NCBI GenBank assembly: GCA_963781305.1
Contig: CAWAFL010000001.1
Location: forward strand, 124,001-188,000
Reading direction: 5' to 3'
Source: DASXMT01 sp963781305
GTDB lineage: Bacteria > Actinomycetota > Acidimicrobiia > Acidimicrobiales > RAAP-2
DNA: 64,000 nucleotides
The notes beneath the pieces are model-generated. The model was not told the DNA's origin. It saw only the letters and a program-made list of their open reading frames with translations, and ran no database searches. Position numbers and translations under genes: made by a program. Below, piece after piece: positions 20,522 to 29,580 of this stretch (position 1 is the stretch's first letter; the number at the start of each line of letters is the position of its first letter).

Positions 20522-21372
20522 ATGTGGTCAAGCTGGAAGGGCGCTGCGAAAGCGCGGCTGGCGGGGGCAGGGTTGGCCGTTACGCTCATGTTTGGCGGCG
20601 GGCGTGGCCGCGATGGCGCAGGACAGGCTCGACCAGGATTTCGGGATCATCAAGCGCGTGCGCCGGCGATGTCTGGAGTCTCTGCTAGGACGTGCTTCCC
20701 GATGTCGGGCGCATGAAAGCGTGCATGCAGAGCAAGATGGGCCAGCTTCCCAAACCTTGCCTCGACAAGCTTGTCGACGTGATGGCCGGCTCGACGTTCA
20801 AGGTCTGCAAGGACCAGACTTATGCGCTTTGCGCCGCGGCGCGCTGCAATGTGTATCGACGGCGTCGCCTATTGCCAGTGCGAGGAGAAGCACGGCGACA
20901 GCATCAGCCTGCCGTTTCCGATGGGCAAGGACGTGGACGTGTGCTCGGTCAACGCCGCCGGCGCCGACAACAAATACATGGTGAGCACCTACAGTCTGCC
21001 CGAGCAGATCGCCTCGCCGCAGGGCGGCGGCGGGGTCTACACCTGCGAGGGCGGAAACTCCGACGGCGCCTACGCCCAATGCGACGGGGGACTTTGTTTC
21101 CGCAGCACCGAGGAGACGACGTTCCCCGGCTTCGACAAGCCCGTGCCGAAGGGACAAATCATCTGCTCTTGCCCGATCACCGAGGCCAGCCCGGCAGCGC
21201 GCAGGGCTACCAGATCCTGGGGCCATACCCCTGCGACAAGTCCTTCTTCAAATATTGCAAGAGCGACGTCGCCAACAGCAATACGGGCTCGACGATCTAT
21301 GTCGGCGCCCCGACTGGCACGGCTGCGGCTCTGACCGCGCTGCTCACCGGCAAGGGCCCCGCCTTTCAATGA
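20522..21372 (+). CDS. Larger Cys-rich secreted protein, frameshifted
   Basis: About 283 residues across three frames. After a signal peptide (RLAGAGLAVTLMFGG) there is a helical Cys-repeat-like part (DFGIIKRVRRRCLESLL, GRMKACMQSKMGQLPKPCLD), then a beta-type Cys-rich part: GVAYCQCEEKHGDSISLPFP, DVCSVNAAGADNKYMVSTYS, GGVYTCEGGNSDGAYAQCDG, LCFRSTEETTFPGFDKPVPK, GQIICSCPITEA, GYQILGPYPCDKSFFKYCKS. More than fifteen Cys residues imply a disulfide-stabilised exported protein. The first part resembles eukaryotic GLG1-like Cys repeats only loosely. GGAGG precedes the ATG. No function known. Confidence 0.65.
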
Positions 21373-21461
21373 GTGCGGGTCGGAATAGGTCGGCACGCCT
21401 CGGCGGGCGGCGCGCGAAGCGAGGCGAGAGGTCGAAGGTGCCCGAAAGCAATGACGTGAAA

Positions 21462-21778
21462 ATGCGCCGTCGAGAATTCCTGCTTGGGGGGGCGCAACGT
21501 CTTGCCTCGCACTGCTTACCGCTTGCGCCGGGATATCGACAGCCGAGTTGGACAAGCTCGGCTCCACGGTTGTGCATGATGACCTATACGCTTATGCGGA
21601 GCGATCGAACACCGCCTATGAAGACAAGCTCGTCATTAAAACAAATATCCTAAAACCGTTCGGATCAAATCACCGGACCGGACGCAGGTCAGATATTTTC
21701 TCGAACGGGACAATAGCACACACACCCAGTTTATTGCCGTGCGCGGTACGCACACCGACAAGAACCTAGCTGAAGCGA
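21462..21778 (+). pseudogene. Lipase class 3-like lipoprotein, truncated after about 100 residues
   Basis: Starts MRRREFLLGG and, after one frame repair, runs CLALLTACAG (lipobox LTAC), STAELDKLGSTVVHDDLYAY, AERSNTAYEDKLVIKTN, KTVRIKSPDRTQVRYFLERD, THTQFIAVRGTHTDKNLAE. This is the N-terminal region of lipase_3-type bacterial lipoproteins, ending where the beta-strand before the catalytic GHSLGG block should start. After TDKNLAE the similarity stops and the following bases belong to the 3' side of the opposing TPR gene. The catalytic Ser, Asp and His are all missing, so it cannot be active. Confidence 0.65.
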
Positions 21779-22936
21779 ATTTTGCCGGAAAATCTGCGAC
21801 TTATGAGAGATCGGATGGGCTCGGCAACAGGCGCGGCGCACGTCATGGCGAACCGATTGGCCTTCAACTCTCATCTTCATTCCTCGCTTGCGCAGGGCTT
21901 GGACGGCCGCAAGGTTCTCAGCGGCTGTCTCAAACCGCGGATCGATACGCAGCGCCGCCTGGTAGTCGGCGATCGCTCGGTCGAGATCGCCCTTGCCGCG
22001 GAAGGCCGCGCCCCGGTTGTTGTACGCGTCGGCGAAGGCTGGGTTAAGCTGGATCGCGCGGTCGTAGTCGGCGATAGCGCGGCTCAAATCGCCCTTGGCT
22101 TGGTACGCGTTGCCGCGATTGGTGAGAAAATTCGCCCGCGGGGAGATCCGAATCGCCTCGTTATAGTCGATGACGGCGCGATCGTAGTCGCCCTCCTCCG
22201 CGTAGGACAGGCCGCGATTGTCGAAATAGGCAGGCTCAGTCGGTTCGAGCTTGATCGCCTCGCTCTCGTCGGCGATCGCCTGCACGTTGCGGCCGAGCTT
22301 CTTGTAGGCTGCGCCGCGATTGGAGTAGGCGCGGTCGCTGCGGGGATCCAGCTTGATCGCCTCGTCATAGTCCTTGATCGCGCGTTCGTAATCCTTATCG
22401 AAATAATAGGCGGCCCCGCGATCCCTGAAAGCCAGGCTTAGTTTCGGATCGAGCCGCAGCGCTTCGTCGTAGTCCTGGATCGCGCGATCGTATTGGCCCT
22501 TGTCGACGAACACGTCGCCGCGGTTGTCGAAGGCCTTCGCGTCCCTGGGATCGAGCCGTACCGCCTCGCTTGCGTCGGCGAGCGCGCGGTCGACCTTGCC
22601 GATCGAGCGGTAAGCGTTGGAGCGCTCGCGAAAGGCCCGGGCGTTGTTCGGATCGAGCGCAATGGCGCGATCGAGATCGGCGAAGGCCTGCTTCATCTTG
22701 TCGGCGTACCAAGCGGCCTGACCCCGATTGACGAGCGCATCCGCGACCTCCTTGGGCGCCTTCCGCGCGGCTTTGATCAAGGCGCTGCAGGCCGCTATGC
22801 GCTGCTCTGGAGAGAAGGCGCTGTCGTCGTCTGCGGCGCAGACTGTGGCGTTGGCGTTGCCCTGGGCGCCGGCCGGCGATCCGGCAAAGGCGGCGAGCAG
22901 GCAAAGGGCGACGCCGGATGGCATCGTGTGCCGCAT
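21731..22936 (-). CDS. Exported TPR-repeat protein
   Basis: About 400 residues. Signal peptide MRHTMPSGVALCLLAAFAGS, then a Cys pair domain (VCAADDDSAF, RIAACSALIKAARK) and about ten tandem TPR motifs, each with the pattern RGxAYxxKGDYDRAIxDYDEAIxLDP, e.g. FDNRGDVFVDKGQYDRAIQD and NRGAAYKKLGRNVQAIADES. Such proteins are protein-protein scaffolds. AGGAGA precedes the chosen ATG; longer in-frame starts are unlikely. The last 40-odd codons (after AVQALRKRGMKMRVEG) read through the antisense of the lipase fragment, so the natural C-terminus may have been lost at the same junction. Confidence 0.82.
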   Translation of the reverse strand: MRHTMPSGVALCLLAAFAGSPAGAQGNANATVCAADDDSAFSPEQRIAACSALIKAARKAPKEVADALVNRGQAAWYADKMKQAFADLDRAIALDPNNARAFRERSNAYRSIGKVDRALADASEAVRLDPRDAKAFDNRGDVFVDKGQYDRAIQDYDEALRLDPKLSLAFRDRGAAYYFDKDYERAIKDYDEAIKLDPRSDRAYSNRGAAYKKLGRNVQAIADESEAIKLEPTEPAYFDNRGLSYAEEGDYDRAVIDYNEAIRISPRANFLTNRGNAYQAKGDLSRAIADYDRAIQLNPAFADAYNNRGAAFRGKGDLDRAIADYQAALRIDPRFETAAENLAAVQALRKRGMKMRVEGQSVRHDVRRACCRAHPISHKSQIFRQNSLQLGSCRCAYRARQ

Positions 22937-23243
22937 TGTTGTCCATCTCCTGCAGACAGACAACGAGTATCGCGCGTATTTGATAACCGCTGTGACCTTC
23001 ATCACAGAACAAGGGGAGGTCAACAAGGATTCCGGGGCATCTCACAACTCGGCTATCAAAACCCCTTTCGAGAGGTGTGCGCCTGGGGCTGTTTCATATT
23101 TCAAGAATTTTGGAACAGCGATTTTAAGCCGAAAATCGAAGGGTTTTGAGAGACTCCAAGACGCCTCGACTGCTACGCGTTGAAGCGCCGCCTTCGGCCT
23201 ACGAGGCCGCCGTCACGACAGGCCGTGCGGTCGGAAATCAAGG

Positions 23244-23977
23244 TTATTGCGATGTCCAGTCTCGTCGCTCGTCAGGTTCCATGACTGAAGATGCGTTCTC
23301 TTTCCGGAAGGCGCCACATAGGATCGTGCTATACATCTCATGGGGCGCTTCGGGGTTGCCTGACCACTCCAAGCCGCCAAAAAGGATGAAGCGCCAGAAT
23401 GAACAGCAGGGAAGCCGGCGGCTGCGCTGTCCCCAATACTCAACTGTTCCTTCACCTAGGTTTTGATGCACGGCTTCGGGATTGGGGCCGACAAGGGCTT
23501 CCATGGCGGCAGTCCCTTCTGCCTCCTGGGCGGCCGTGACATGCCGGATGCGCGGCTCCCAGTTGCCGTGTAGCGGACGACGGAAGTGATACGCGAACAG
23601 GCCCTTAGTGACCATCAGCACCCATTCTAAGACATCTGCCGAGTCGGCCGCGTACGCCAGTCGCCCATTGTCGCCCCGTCCAAGACTTTCGACCATGCTT
23701 CTGTGCAGCCGGCGATTTCCGGCAAAGCGGCGGGGAAATTCAGTTCGGCATATTCCTTGGCAGTTGGGTGATTGGCTCCAAGTGGCGCGATGGCCATGAA
23801 GTAATTTTCGAGCTGGCTCTTGGTTGTGTTGCACGCTTCGCAGCTCGGAACTTTAGGCAGCCGATCGCGGCGCCGAGTAAGGAACAATTGACGGCCAAAA
23901 ATGTGTTCGCCGATGGTCGGGGCATCGCCACGCCCGCAGTAGACACAAATTCCCGTGCCGAAGCCCTTTCTTGTCAT
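23244..23977 (-). CDS. HNH-type nuclease-like protein, frameshifted
   Basis: N-terminal HNH-like zinc region: GICVYCGRGDAPTIGEHIFG (CxxC, then Glu-His), LPKVPSCEACNTTKSQLENY (CxxCN), which match the betabetaalpha-metal fold with two Cys pairs. The C-terminal half, after one frame change near 23660, reads SADVLEWVLMVTKGLFAYHF, GNWEPRIRHVTAAQEAEGT, EYWGQRSRRLPCCSFWRFIL. Full length about 245 residues. It resembles short HNH endonuclease proteins of unknown target. G+C is lower than block A average and no neighbour suggests a restriction or phage context. Start ATG at 23977; a TTG at 24004 is possible. Confidence 0.62.
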
Positions 23978-24160
23978 GACCAGAGCTTGGCGTGCTTCGT
24001 GCAAAATCCATGGGGTTTTGAGAGATCACCAAGGGGGCGTCTCTCATCCAATGAGCCTCCGACAAATCCGGCGCGGTTCATAACGTCCGAAATTTCGCTT
24101 ATGCTGTTTTTTGCCAGGCGTCCGTCGTCGGCAAATCTGGAGCGCTAGCAGGGGAACGAA

Positions 24161-24718
24161 ATGGCAGATCAAAGTTTGTCACTTGTTTTCTTGGTTGCAG
24201 GCCTCGCCCTCGCGGGCGGGGTCGTGACGGAGGCGCAAGCTCAGGTCCAACCAGAACAGTTTAGCTTCCCGGTAGGACTGAACCCTAACGGCGATAACTG
24301 GCTGGCGCTCCGAAGCCTCCCGAGCGCGAGCGAAGGTACGCGATTGGCGAAACTCGGTCCTGATACCTTATTCACTGAGATACGACGGGTTGGTGATTGG
24401 GTGCAAGTGCGTCTCCTTAGCGGGGATATTGGTTGGGTTAACGACCGTTATGTCGGTTGCTGCAGGACCGCGACGGTGGCAACGCCAGGGCCAGACTTAT
24501 CCGCTTCACCGCTGCCTGCGTCGTGCGATGATCTCTGGTATCGGAGGAACGCTATTTTCAAGGCGGCAGGATACTGCTTTCGCTCGGCTCGCGGCATCAG
24601 CACTTTCGGGAATGCGGGCTGTCAGTACGACGATGAGGCCGCCGTGCCTTTGTCCTCTCGACAGCGCGAAGACATCGCCGAGATTCAACAGGAGGAGAGA
24701 TATCACGGCTGCCAGTGA
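24161..24718 (+). CDS. Exported SH3-YARHG domain protein
   Basis: 185 residues, intact. Signal peptide LVFLVAGLALAGGVVTEAQA; bacterial SH3 domain NWLALRSLPSASEGTRLAKL, EIRRVGDWVQVRLLSGDIGW, VNDRYVGC; then a C-terminal YARHG domain SCDDLWYRRNAIFKAAGYCF, GISTFGNAGCQYDDEAAVPL, IAEIQQEERYHGC with four paired Cys residues. This arrangement is typical of periplasmic or cell-wall-associated proteins in Alphaproteobacteria; the ligand of YARHG is unknown. AGGGGAA precedes the ATG. Confidence 0.85.
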   Translation: MADQSLSLVFLVAGLALAGGVVTEAQAQVQPEQFSFPVGLNPNGDNWLALRSLPSASEGTRLAKLGPDTLFTEIRRVGDWVQVRLLSGDIGWVNDRYVGCCRTATVATPGPDLSASPLPASCDDLWYRRNAIFKAAGYCFRSARGISTFGNAGCQYDDEAAVPLSSRQREDIAEIQQEERYHGCQ

Positions 24719-24849
24719 TTGTCGCGTCTGAGACTGGACATAAGAAGGGTTACCGCCAAGCGAGACGCGAATGATCATAAACTCAATAGATTCTCGGCTA
24801 GGGCGTGTCTTCAGTTGAGGAGGATGACGGCGCAGGCGTAGTTCATAGG

Positions 24850-25645
24850 CTAATCAGCCGAGCGGAGCGGCGCCCGTTCGAGGCCGATCAGCAGCGCCAA
24901 GGTCACGGCGACCAGGATCATCGTCAGCGCGGCGCCGGAGAAGACGTCGCCGCGGTCGGTGAGGCCGAAGATCGCGACCGGCATCGTCACCCAGCCGGGC
25001 GGATAGACCATCACGGTCGCGCCCAGTTCGCCCATCGACAGCGCGAAGCTGAGGCCGAAGGCGGCGATCAGATAGGGCGCGACCAGCGGCAGCGTGACGT
25101 GCATCAGCCGATAGGCGGGCCGCGCGCCGAGGCACGAGGCGACCTCTTCGTAATCGGGCGTGAGCCGCGAAAGCCCGGCTGAAATATTGCCGAAGGCGAA
25201 GGCCGAAATCAGCACGAAATGGGCGACGAAGACGATCGCGGTTGTGCCGTTGAGCAAGAGCGGCTTCTGGCTGAAGGCGACGAGCAGCCCGAGCCCGACC
25301 GACACCGATGGCACGGCGCTCGGGATGAAGAACAGAAGGCCGAGGGCGCCGGCCCAGCGATCGGCGGGCGCGCGCAGCGCCAGCGCCGCCCAGGCGCCGG
25401 TGACGAGCGCCAGCGCGCTGGCGACGAGTCCGGTGACGAGGCTGGCCAAGATCGCGTCGCGCGCCGCGCCGCCGAGGGCGTCGCTGTAGTGCTCGAGCGT
25501 GAAGCCGGTCGGCAGCACGCCGTTCCATTGCCGGCGAGAAGCTCGCGAGGATGATGACGGCGAGCGGCGCGACGTAGATGATGCCGAGAATGAGCGCGGC
25601 GAAGCTCCAGACGAGGGCGCGGCCCGGAAGCGACCAGACCAGCAT
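24850..25645 (-). CDS. phnV: 2-Aminoethylphosphonate ABC transporter permease, frameshifted
   Basis: Inner-membrane permease of the phnSTUV importer. N-terminus MLVWSLPGRALVWSFAALIL; core blocks GAWAALALRAPADRWAGALG, SAVPSVSVGLGLLVAFSQKP, VFVAHFVLISAFAFGNISAG, then the EAA-like loop EEVASCLGARPAYRLMHVTL and FALSMGELGATVMVYPPGW. Six membrane helices are expected. One frame change near 25540. Last gene of the transporter operon; its ATG lies just inside the phnU stop. Best matched to the Salmonella-type PhnV by order and by its companion PhnS. Confidence 0.82.
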
Positions 25646-25648
25646 CGG

Positions 25649-26517
25649 CTAGCCTCCGAGCCGGCGCGGCGGCGAAGCGGTAAAGGCTGAAAGAGCGCCA
25701 GCGACAGCGCGACATTGACGATCGCGATGGCGCAGGCGCCCTGATAGTCGGCCTCCTGGATCGCCTTGCTGTAGATCAAGCAGCGGCAGGGTGATGACGC
25801 CCTTGGCGCCGATGAAGAGCACGATGCCGAATTCGTTGACCGTCAGCAGAAGGCAGAGACTGCCGCCGGCGACGATCGCCGGCAGCGCCGCAGGCAGGAT
25901 GACCTGGCGGACGATGCGCAATGGCCGCGCGCCGAGCAGGCTCGCCACCTCGATCTGGCTGCGGTCGATGAGCGAGAAGGCGGCGAGCAGCGGGCGCAGG
26001 ACGAAGGGCGTATAGACCGTCACCTCCGCCAGGACGACGCCCCAAGCCGAATAAAGGAAGTCGACCGGCGGATGGTCGAGGCTGAGCGCTCGAGGTCGAG
26101 CGCGCCGTTGAGCATGCCGGCCGAGCCGTAGAGGAAGGTGAAGGCGAGCGTCACCAGGAAGGTCGGCAAGGCGATGAAGGTGTCGATCACACGCGCCACA
26201 AGGCGCGGCGCCAGGGAACGGCGCGAAGGCGAGGATCAGTCGCGAGCGTGAGCCCGAGCGACGACGCAGCCGAGCGGTCGAGGCCGCGGCGATTTCGGCG
26301 GTGTTGAGCAAGGCGCTGAGGAACGCCCTCGAGTTCAGGACGTCGAGCGCGGCGGCCAAATTCGAGCGCGCCCGAATCGTCGATGAGCGCCGCGCGGGCG
26401 ATCAGGATCAGCGGGTAGAGGAAGAAGCAGCGCGAGCACCATCAGCGGCGGCGCGACCCACCAGCCGCCGAGATTGAGCCTGGCGGCGCGCGGCGCGAGC
26501 GCGACCGCGTCAGACAT
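25649..26517 (-). CDS. phnU: 2-Aminoethylphosphonate ABC transporter permease, frameshifted
   Basis: Second inner-membrane permease. MSDAVALAPRAARLNLGGWW and VAPPLMVLALLL at the start, then RAFLSALLNTAEIAAAST, FLYSAWGVVLAEVTVYTPFV, IDRSQIEVASLLGARPLRIV (EAA-type contact with the ATPase), AIVAGGSLCLLLTVNEFGIV and GAKGVITLPLL. At least four single-base errors scatter it over three frames. The ATG overlaps the phnT stop (ATGTCTGA), and its own stop overlaps phnV, so the genes are tightly coupled. Confidence 0.8.
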
Positions 26518-27649
26518 GCGCCTCTTCGACGATCAGGTTCGCGTCGGCGGGCGAGAAGAAGAGCGCGAGCCGGTCGCCGCGCGCCGGCGGGTTCGGCAAT
26601 CGCGTCGCGACGACGCGCAGGATCACGTCGCCGATCGCGGCGACGAGGTGGGTCAGCTCGCCTTGCCAGTGGATCTCGGTGAGCACCGCCTCGATGCGGT
26701 TCGAGCGTTCGGCGTCGCCGGTGAGCGTCAGATTTTGCGGCCGCACGCAGAGCAGTCGCTCCGCGCCGGGCGGCTCGCCGGCCCCAGCGACGACGACCCT
26801 GGTCTCGCCGAGGCGCACGCCGATGAAGCCGTTGCTTTGTCGGGCGCCCTCGACCACGACCGGCAAGAGATTGGCGCGGCCGAGGAACTCGGCGGCGAAA
26901 CGGTTGGGCGGACGGCGATAGAGTTCGCCTGTGCGGCCGATGGCGCTCAAGGCTGCCGTCTTTGAGGATGGCGATGCGGTCGGCGAGCGTCAGCGCCTCG
27001 CTCTGGTCGTGCGTCACATAAAGAATGGTGAGATCGGGCAGATCGGCGTGCAGCCTGGCGATCTCATCCACCATCGAGCGGCGAATTTGCGCATCGAGCG
27101 CCGACAGCGGCTCGTCCAGCAGCAGGACGCGCGGGCGGACGGCGAGCGCCCGGGCGATCGCCACGCGCTGCTGCTGGCCGCCCGACAATTCGCGCGGGAA
27201 GCGGCTCGACATATTTCGCCATGCCGACGATGCGCAGCGATTCCTCGACGCGCTCGGCGATCAGTTCCCTGGCCGCGCCGCGCGCCTTGAGGCCGAAGGC
27301 GACATTCTCGGCGACGCGCATGTGCGGAAAAAGCGCGTAGTTCTGCACGACCATGGCGAGGCCGCGCGCATAGGGCGGCAGGTTCGTCACGTCGGTTCCG
27401 CCGATGAGGATGCGCCCGGCGGCCGGACGCACGAAGCCGGCGACCGCCCGCAGCGCCGTCGTCTTGCCCGAGCCTGAGGGGCCGATCATGGCGAGGATTT
27501 CGCCCGCCGCGACGTCGAGCGTCAGCGGCTTCAGGACGACGGCGCCGCGATAGGCGACGCTCACGCCGTCGAAGGACACGTCCGAGCCCGTGGCCGCTTG
27601 CGCGGCGACGGCGATTTCGGCGCCGCGGCGAAGCCGCGGAGGCGGTCAT
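26510..27649 (-). CDS. phnT: 2-Aminoethylphosphonate ABC transporter ATP-binding protein, frameshifted
   Basis: ATPase of the importer. Walker A MIGPSGSGKTTALRAVAG; Q-loop VVQNYALFPHMRVAENVAFG; signature ELSGGQQQRVAIARALA; Walker B RVLLLDEPLSALDAQIRR; switch His in ILYVTHDQSEALTLADR; then a C-terminal TOBE-like regulatory domain (NRFAAEFLGRANLLPVVVEG, LCVRPQNLTLTGDAERSNRI, LALFFSPADANLIVEEAHV). About 370 residues. Frame breaks near the N-terminus and before the signature motif. phnS stops 2 bases before this ATG, and phnU overlaps its 3' end. Confidence 0.87.
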
Positions 27650-27650
27650 G

Positions 27651-28671
27651 TCAGCTCCCGGTCGCCTCGTGCCAGCGCTTGACGTCGGCCGGAAGGTCCT
27701 TGAGCACCTGGGCCCAGTCCGGCGTCCAGACCGTCACGCCCTTCATGGCGTCCTGAAGATGCGTGTAATTGGCGTCGGTCGGCTTGACGTCCTTGCGCAC
27801 GGGCATGCCGGTGGCAACCGACGAGACGGTCTCCTGCGCCTCTTTGGCCAGCAGGAAGTCGATCAGCTTCTTGCCGTTGTCGGCGTCGGGCGCGCCGGCG
27901 ACGAGGCCGATGTAATAGGGCAGCGGCAAGGCGGAACGCTCGCCGTTCGGACCGGCGGGCCAGAAGACGCGGATGTTGGGATCGTCGCGCCATCTGCGAC
28001 ATGTTCATCTGCACGTCGCCGTTGGCGACATAGAGCTCGCCCTTGTTGACGAGCGCGGTCAGTTTGCCGGTCGAAGCGGAAGGGCCGACGTTGTTGGCCT
28101 GCAGCTTCTTCAGGAAATCGAAGCCGGCGTCCTTGCCGCCGAAGGAATGGATGACCTGCAGCATGACCGCCGTGCCGTCGCCCGCCTGGCCGGGCGTCGA
28201 ATACTGGATCTTGCCCTTGAACTTGGGGTCGAGCAGGTCGTCGTAGGTCGCCGGCGGCGTCCTTGAGCGCGGCCGAATCGTAGATGAAGGTGAGGTAGTT
28301 GTAGACGAGCGGCGACATAGGCGTCGGTCCTTGCCGCCTTCGATCTGGTCGGCGCGGCGGGCGTGAAGCTTCTGCAGCAGGCCCTCGGCCTCGGCGCTCT
28401 GGATGAAGGGCGGCAGCGTGACGAGAACGTCGGCCTGCGGATTCGACTTCTCCTTGGCGACGCGCTCGACGACGCCGCCGGAGCCGCCTTCGACATATTG
28501 GACCTTGATGCCGGTCGCCTTGGTGAAGGCGTCGAACTGCGTCTCGAACCAGCTGCCTTTGCCGTCATGCAGGCCGTCGGCGGCGTAGATGGTGACGACG
28601 TTGGAGGCCGACAGCGCGGGCGTGGCGAACATGGCAGCGGAGACGAGCAGGCCGGCGAGCAGCGATTTCAT
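27651..28671 (-). CDS. phnS: 2-Aminoethylphosphonate-binding periplasmic protein, frameshifted
   Basis: Periplasmic substrate-binding protein. Signal peptide SLLAGLLVSAAMFATPALSA; then VVTIYAADGLHDGKGSWFET, FDAFTKATGIKVQYVEGGSG, ERVAKEKSNPQADVLVTLPP, KIQYSTPGQAGDGTAVMLQV, LQANNVGPSASTGKLTALVN and KGELYVANGDVQMNMSQM. These blocks follow the Salmonella PhnS pattern nearly word for word, which is why I name 2-AEP rather than iron or a polyamine as ligand. C-terminal part GLVAGAPDADNGKKLIDFLL is intact. Three frame breaks. First gene of phnSTUV, divergent from an SDR gene. Confidence 0.87.
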
Positions 28672-28720
28672 GGATCCATCCCTCCCTGTCCTCGGCGGAA
28701 CGGCGGGCAGCTAAGTCCGC

Positions 28721-28730
28721 TATCATGATA
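28721..28730. promoter_or_regulatory. Palindrome TATCATGATA between phnS and the SDR gene
   Basis: A perfect 10-bp palindrome in the 108-base divergent intergenic region, 50 bases upstream of the phnS start. Position and symmetry suit an operator, but ten bases can arise by chance and the regulator is unknown. Confidence 0.25.
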
Positions 28731-28779
28731 CTCATGTGACGGCGCCCCCCTTGGGCCTCGTCAGCGAAAGGAAAGCCCA

Positions 28780-29571
28780 ATGGACCTGCAACTGAAGGGC
28801 AAGACTGCACTGGTCAGCGGCAGCACCGCCGGCATCGGCCGCGCCATCGCGGCTGCGCTGGCCCGTGAAGGGGCGCGCGCGATCGTCAACGGGCGATCGC
28901 AAGCCTCGGTCGACTCGACGGTGGAGGCCCTGCGATCGAAGACCGGCGGCGACGTTCAGGGCTTCGCCGGCGATCTCAGCCAGGCGTCGCTGGCGGAAGA
29001 TGTCGCCCGGCGCTACCCCGAGGTCGACATCCTGGTGAACAACCTCGGCATCTTCGAAGCCAAGCCCTTCGAAGACATTCCGGACGAGGACTGGCGGCGG
29101 TTCTTCGACGTCAATGTGCTGAGCGGCGTGCGGCTCGCGCGGCTCTTCCTGCCGGCGATGAAGCGGGCGAACTGGGGGCGCATCATCTTCATTTCCAGCG
29201 AAAGCGCGGTGCAGATCCCGGCCGAGATGATCCACTACGGCATGACGAAGACGGCTCAGCTGGCGGTGTCGCGCGGCCTCGCCGAGTCGCTCGCCGGCAC
29301 AGGGATCACCGTCAATTGCGTCCTGCCCGGCCCGACGCGCTCGCGCGGGGTGAACGATTTCGTCGAATCGCTGGCCAAGCGCGAGGGGAAGTCGTTCGAC
29401 GAGCTGGAAAAGGAGTTTTTCCGGACAATGCGCCCGACCTCGCTGATCCGGCGATTCGCCTCGCCGGACGAGATCGCCTCGCTCGTCGCCTATGTCGCCA
29501 GTCCCCTTTCGTCGGCGACCACGGGGGCGGCGCTCAGGGCCGACGGGGGCGTGATCCGCAGCGCGTTCTAA
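28780..29571 (+). CDS. Short-chain dehydrogenase/reductase
   Basis: 263 residues, intact. Classical SDR features: ALVSGSTAGIGRAIAAALAR (TGxxxGIG-type cofactor loop), VDILVNNLGIFEAKPF (NNxG), FISSESAVQ catalytic Ser, HYGMTKTAQLA (YxxxK), and VLPGPTRSRGV. Arg-rich GRSQAS after strand 2 suggests NADP(H) preference. Substrate unknown. AAAGGAAAG precedes the ATG. Divergent from phnS, so it may or may not belong to the phosphonate regulon; its stop lies 9 bases from the convergent glcF stop. Confidence 0.85.
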   Translation: MDLQLKGKTALVSGSTAGIGRAIAAALAREGARAIVNGRSQASVDSTVEALRSKTGGDVQGFAGDLSQASLAEDVARRYPEVDILVNNLGIFEAKPFEDIPDEDWRRFFDVNVLSGVRLARLFLPAMKRANWGRIIFISSESAVQIPAEMIHYGMTKTAQLAVSRGLAESLAGTGITVNCVLPGPTRSRGVNDFVESLAKREGKSFDELEKEFFRTMRPTSLIRRFASPDEIASLVAYVASPLSSATTGAALRADGGVIRSAF

Positions 29572-29580
29572 TCTCGGAGG

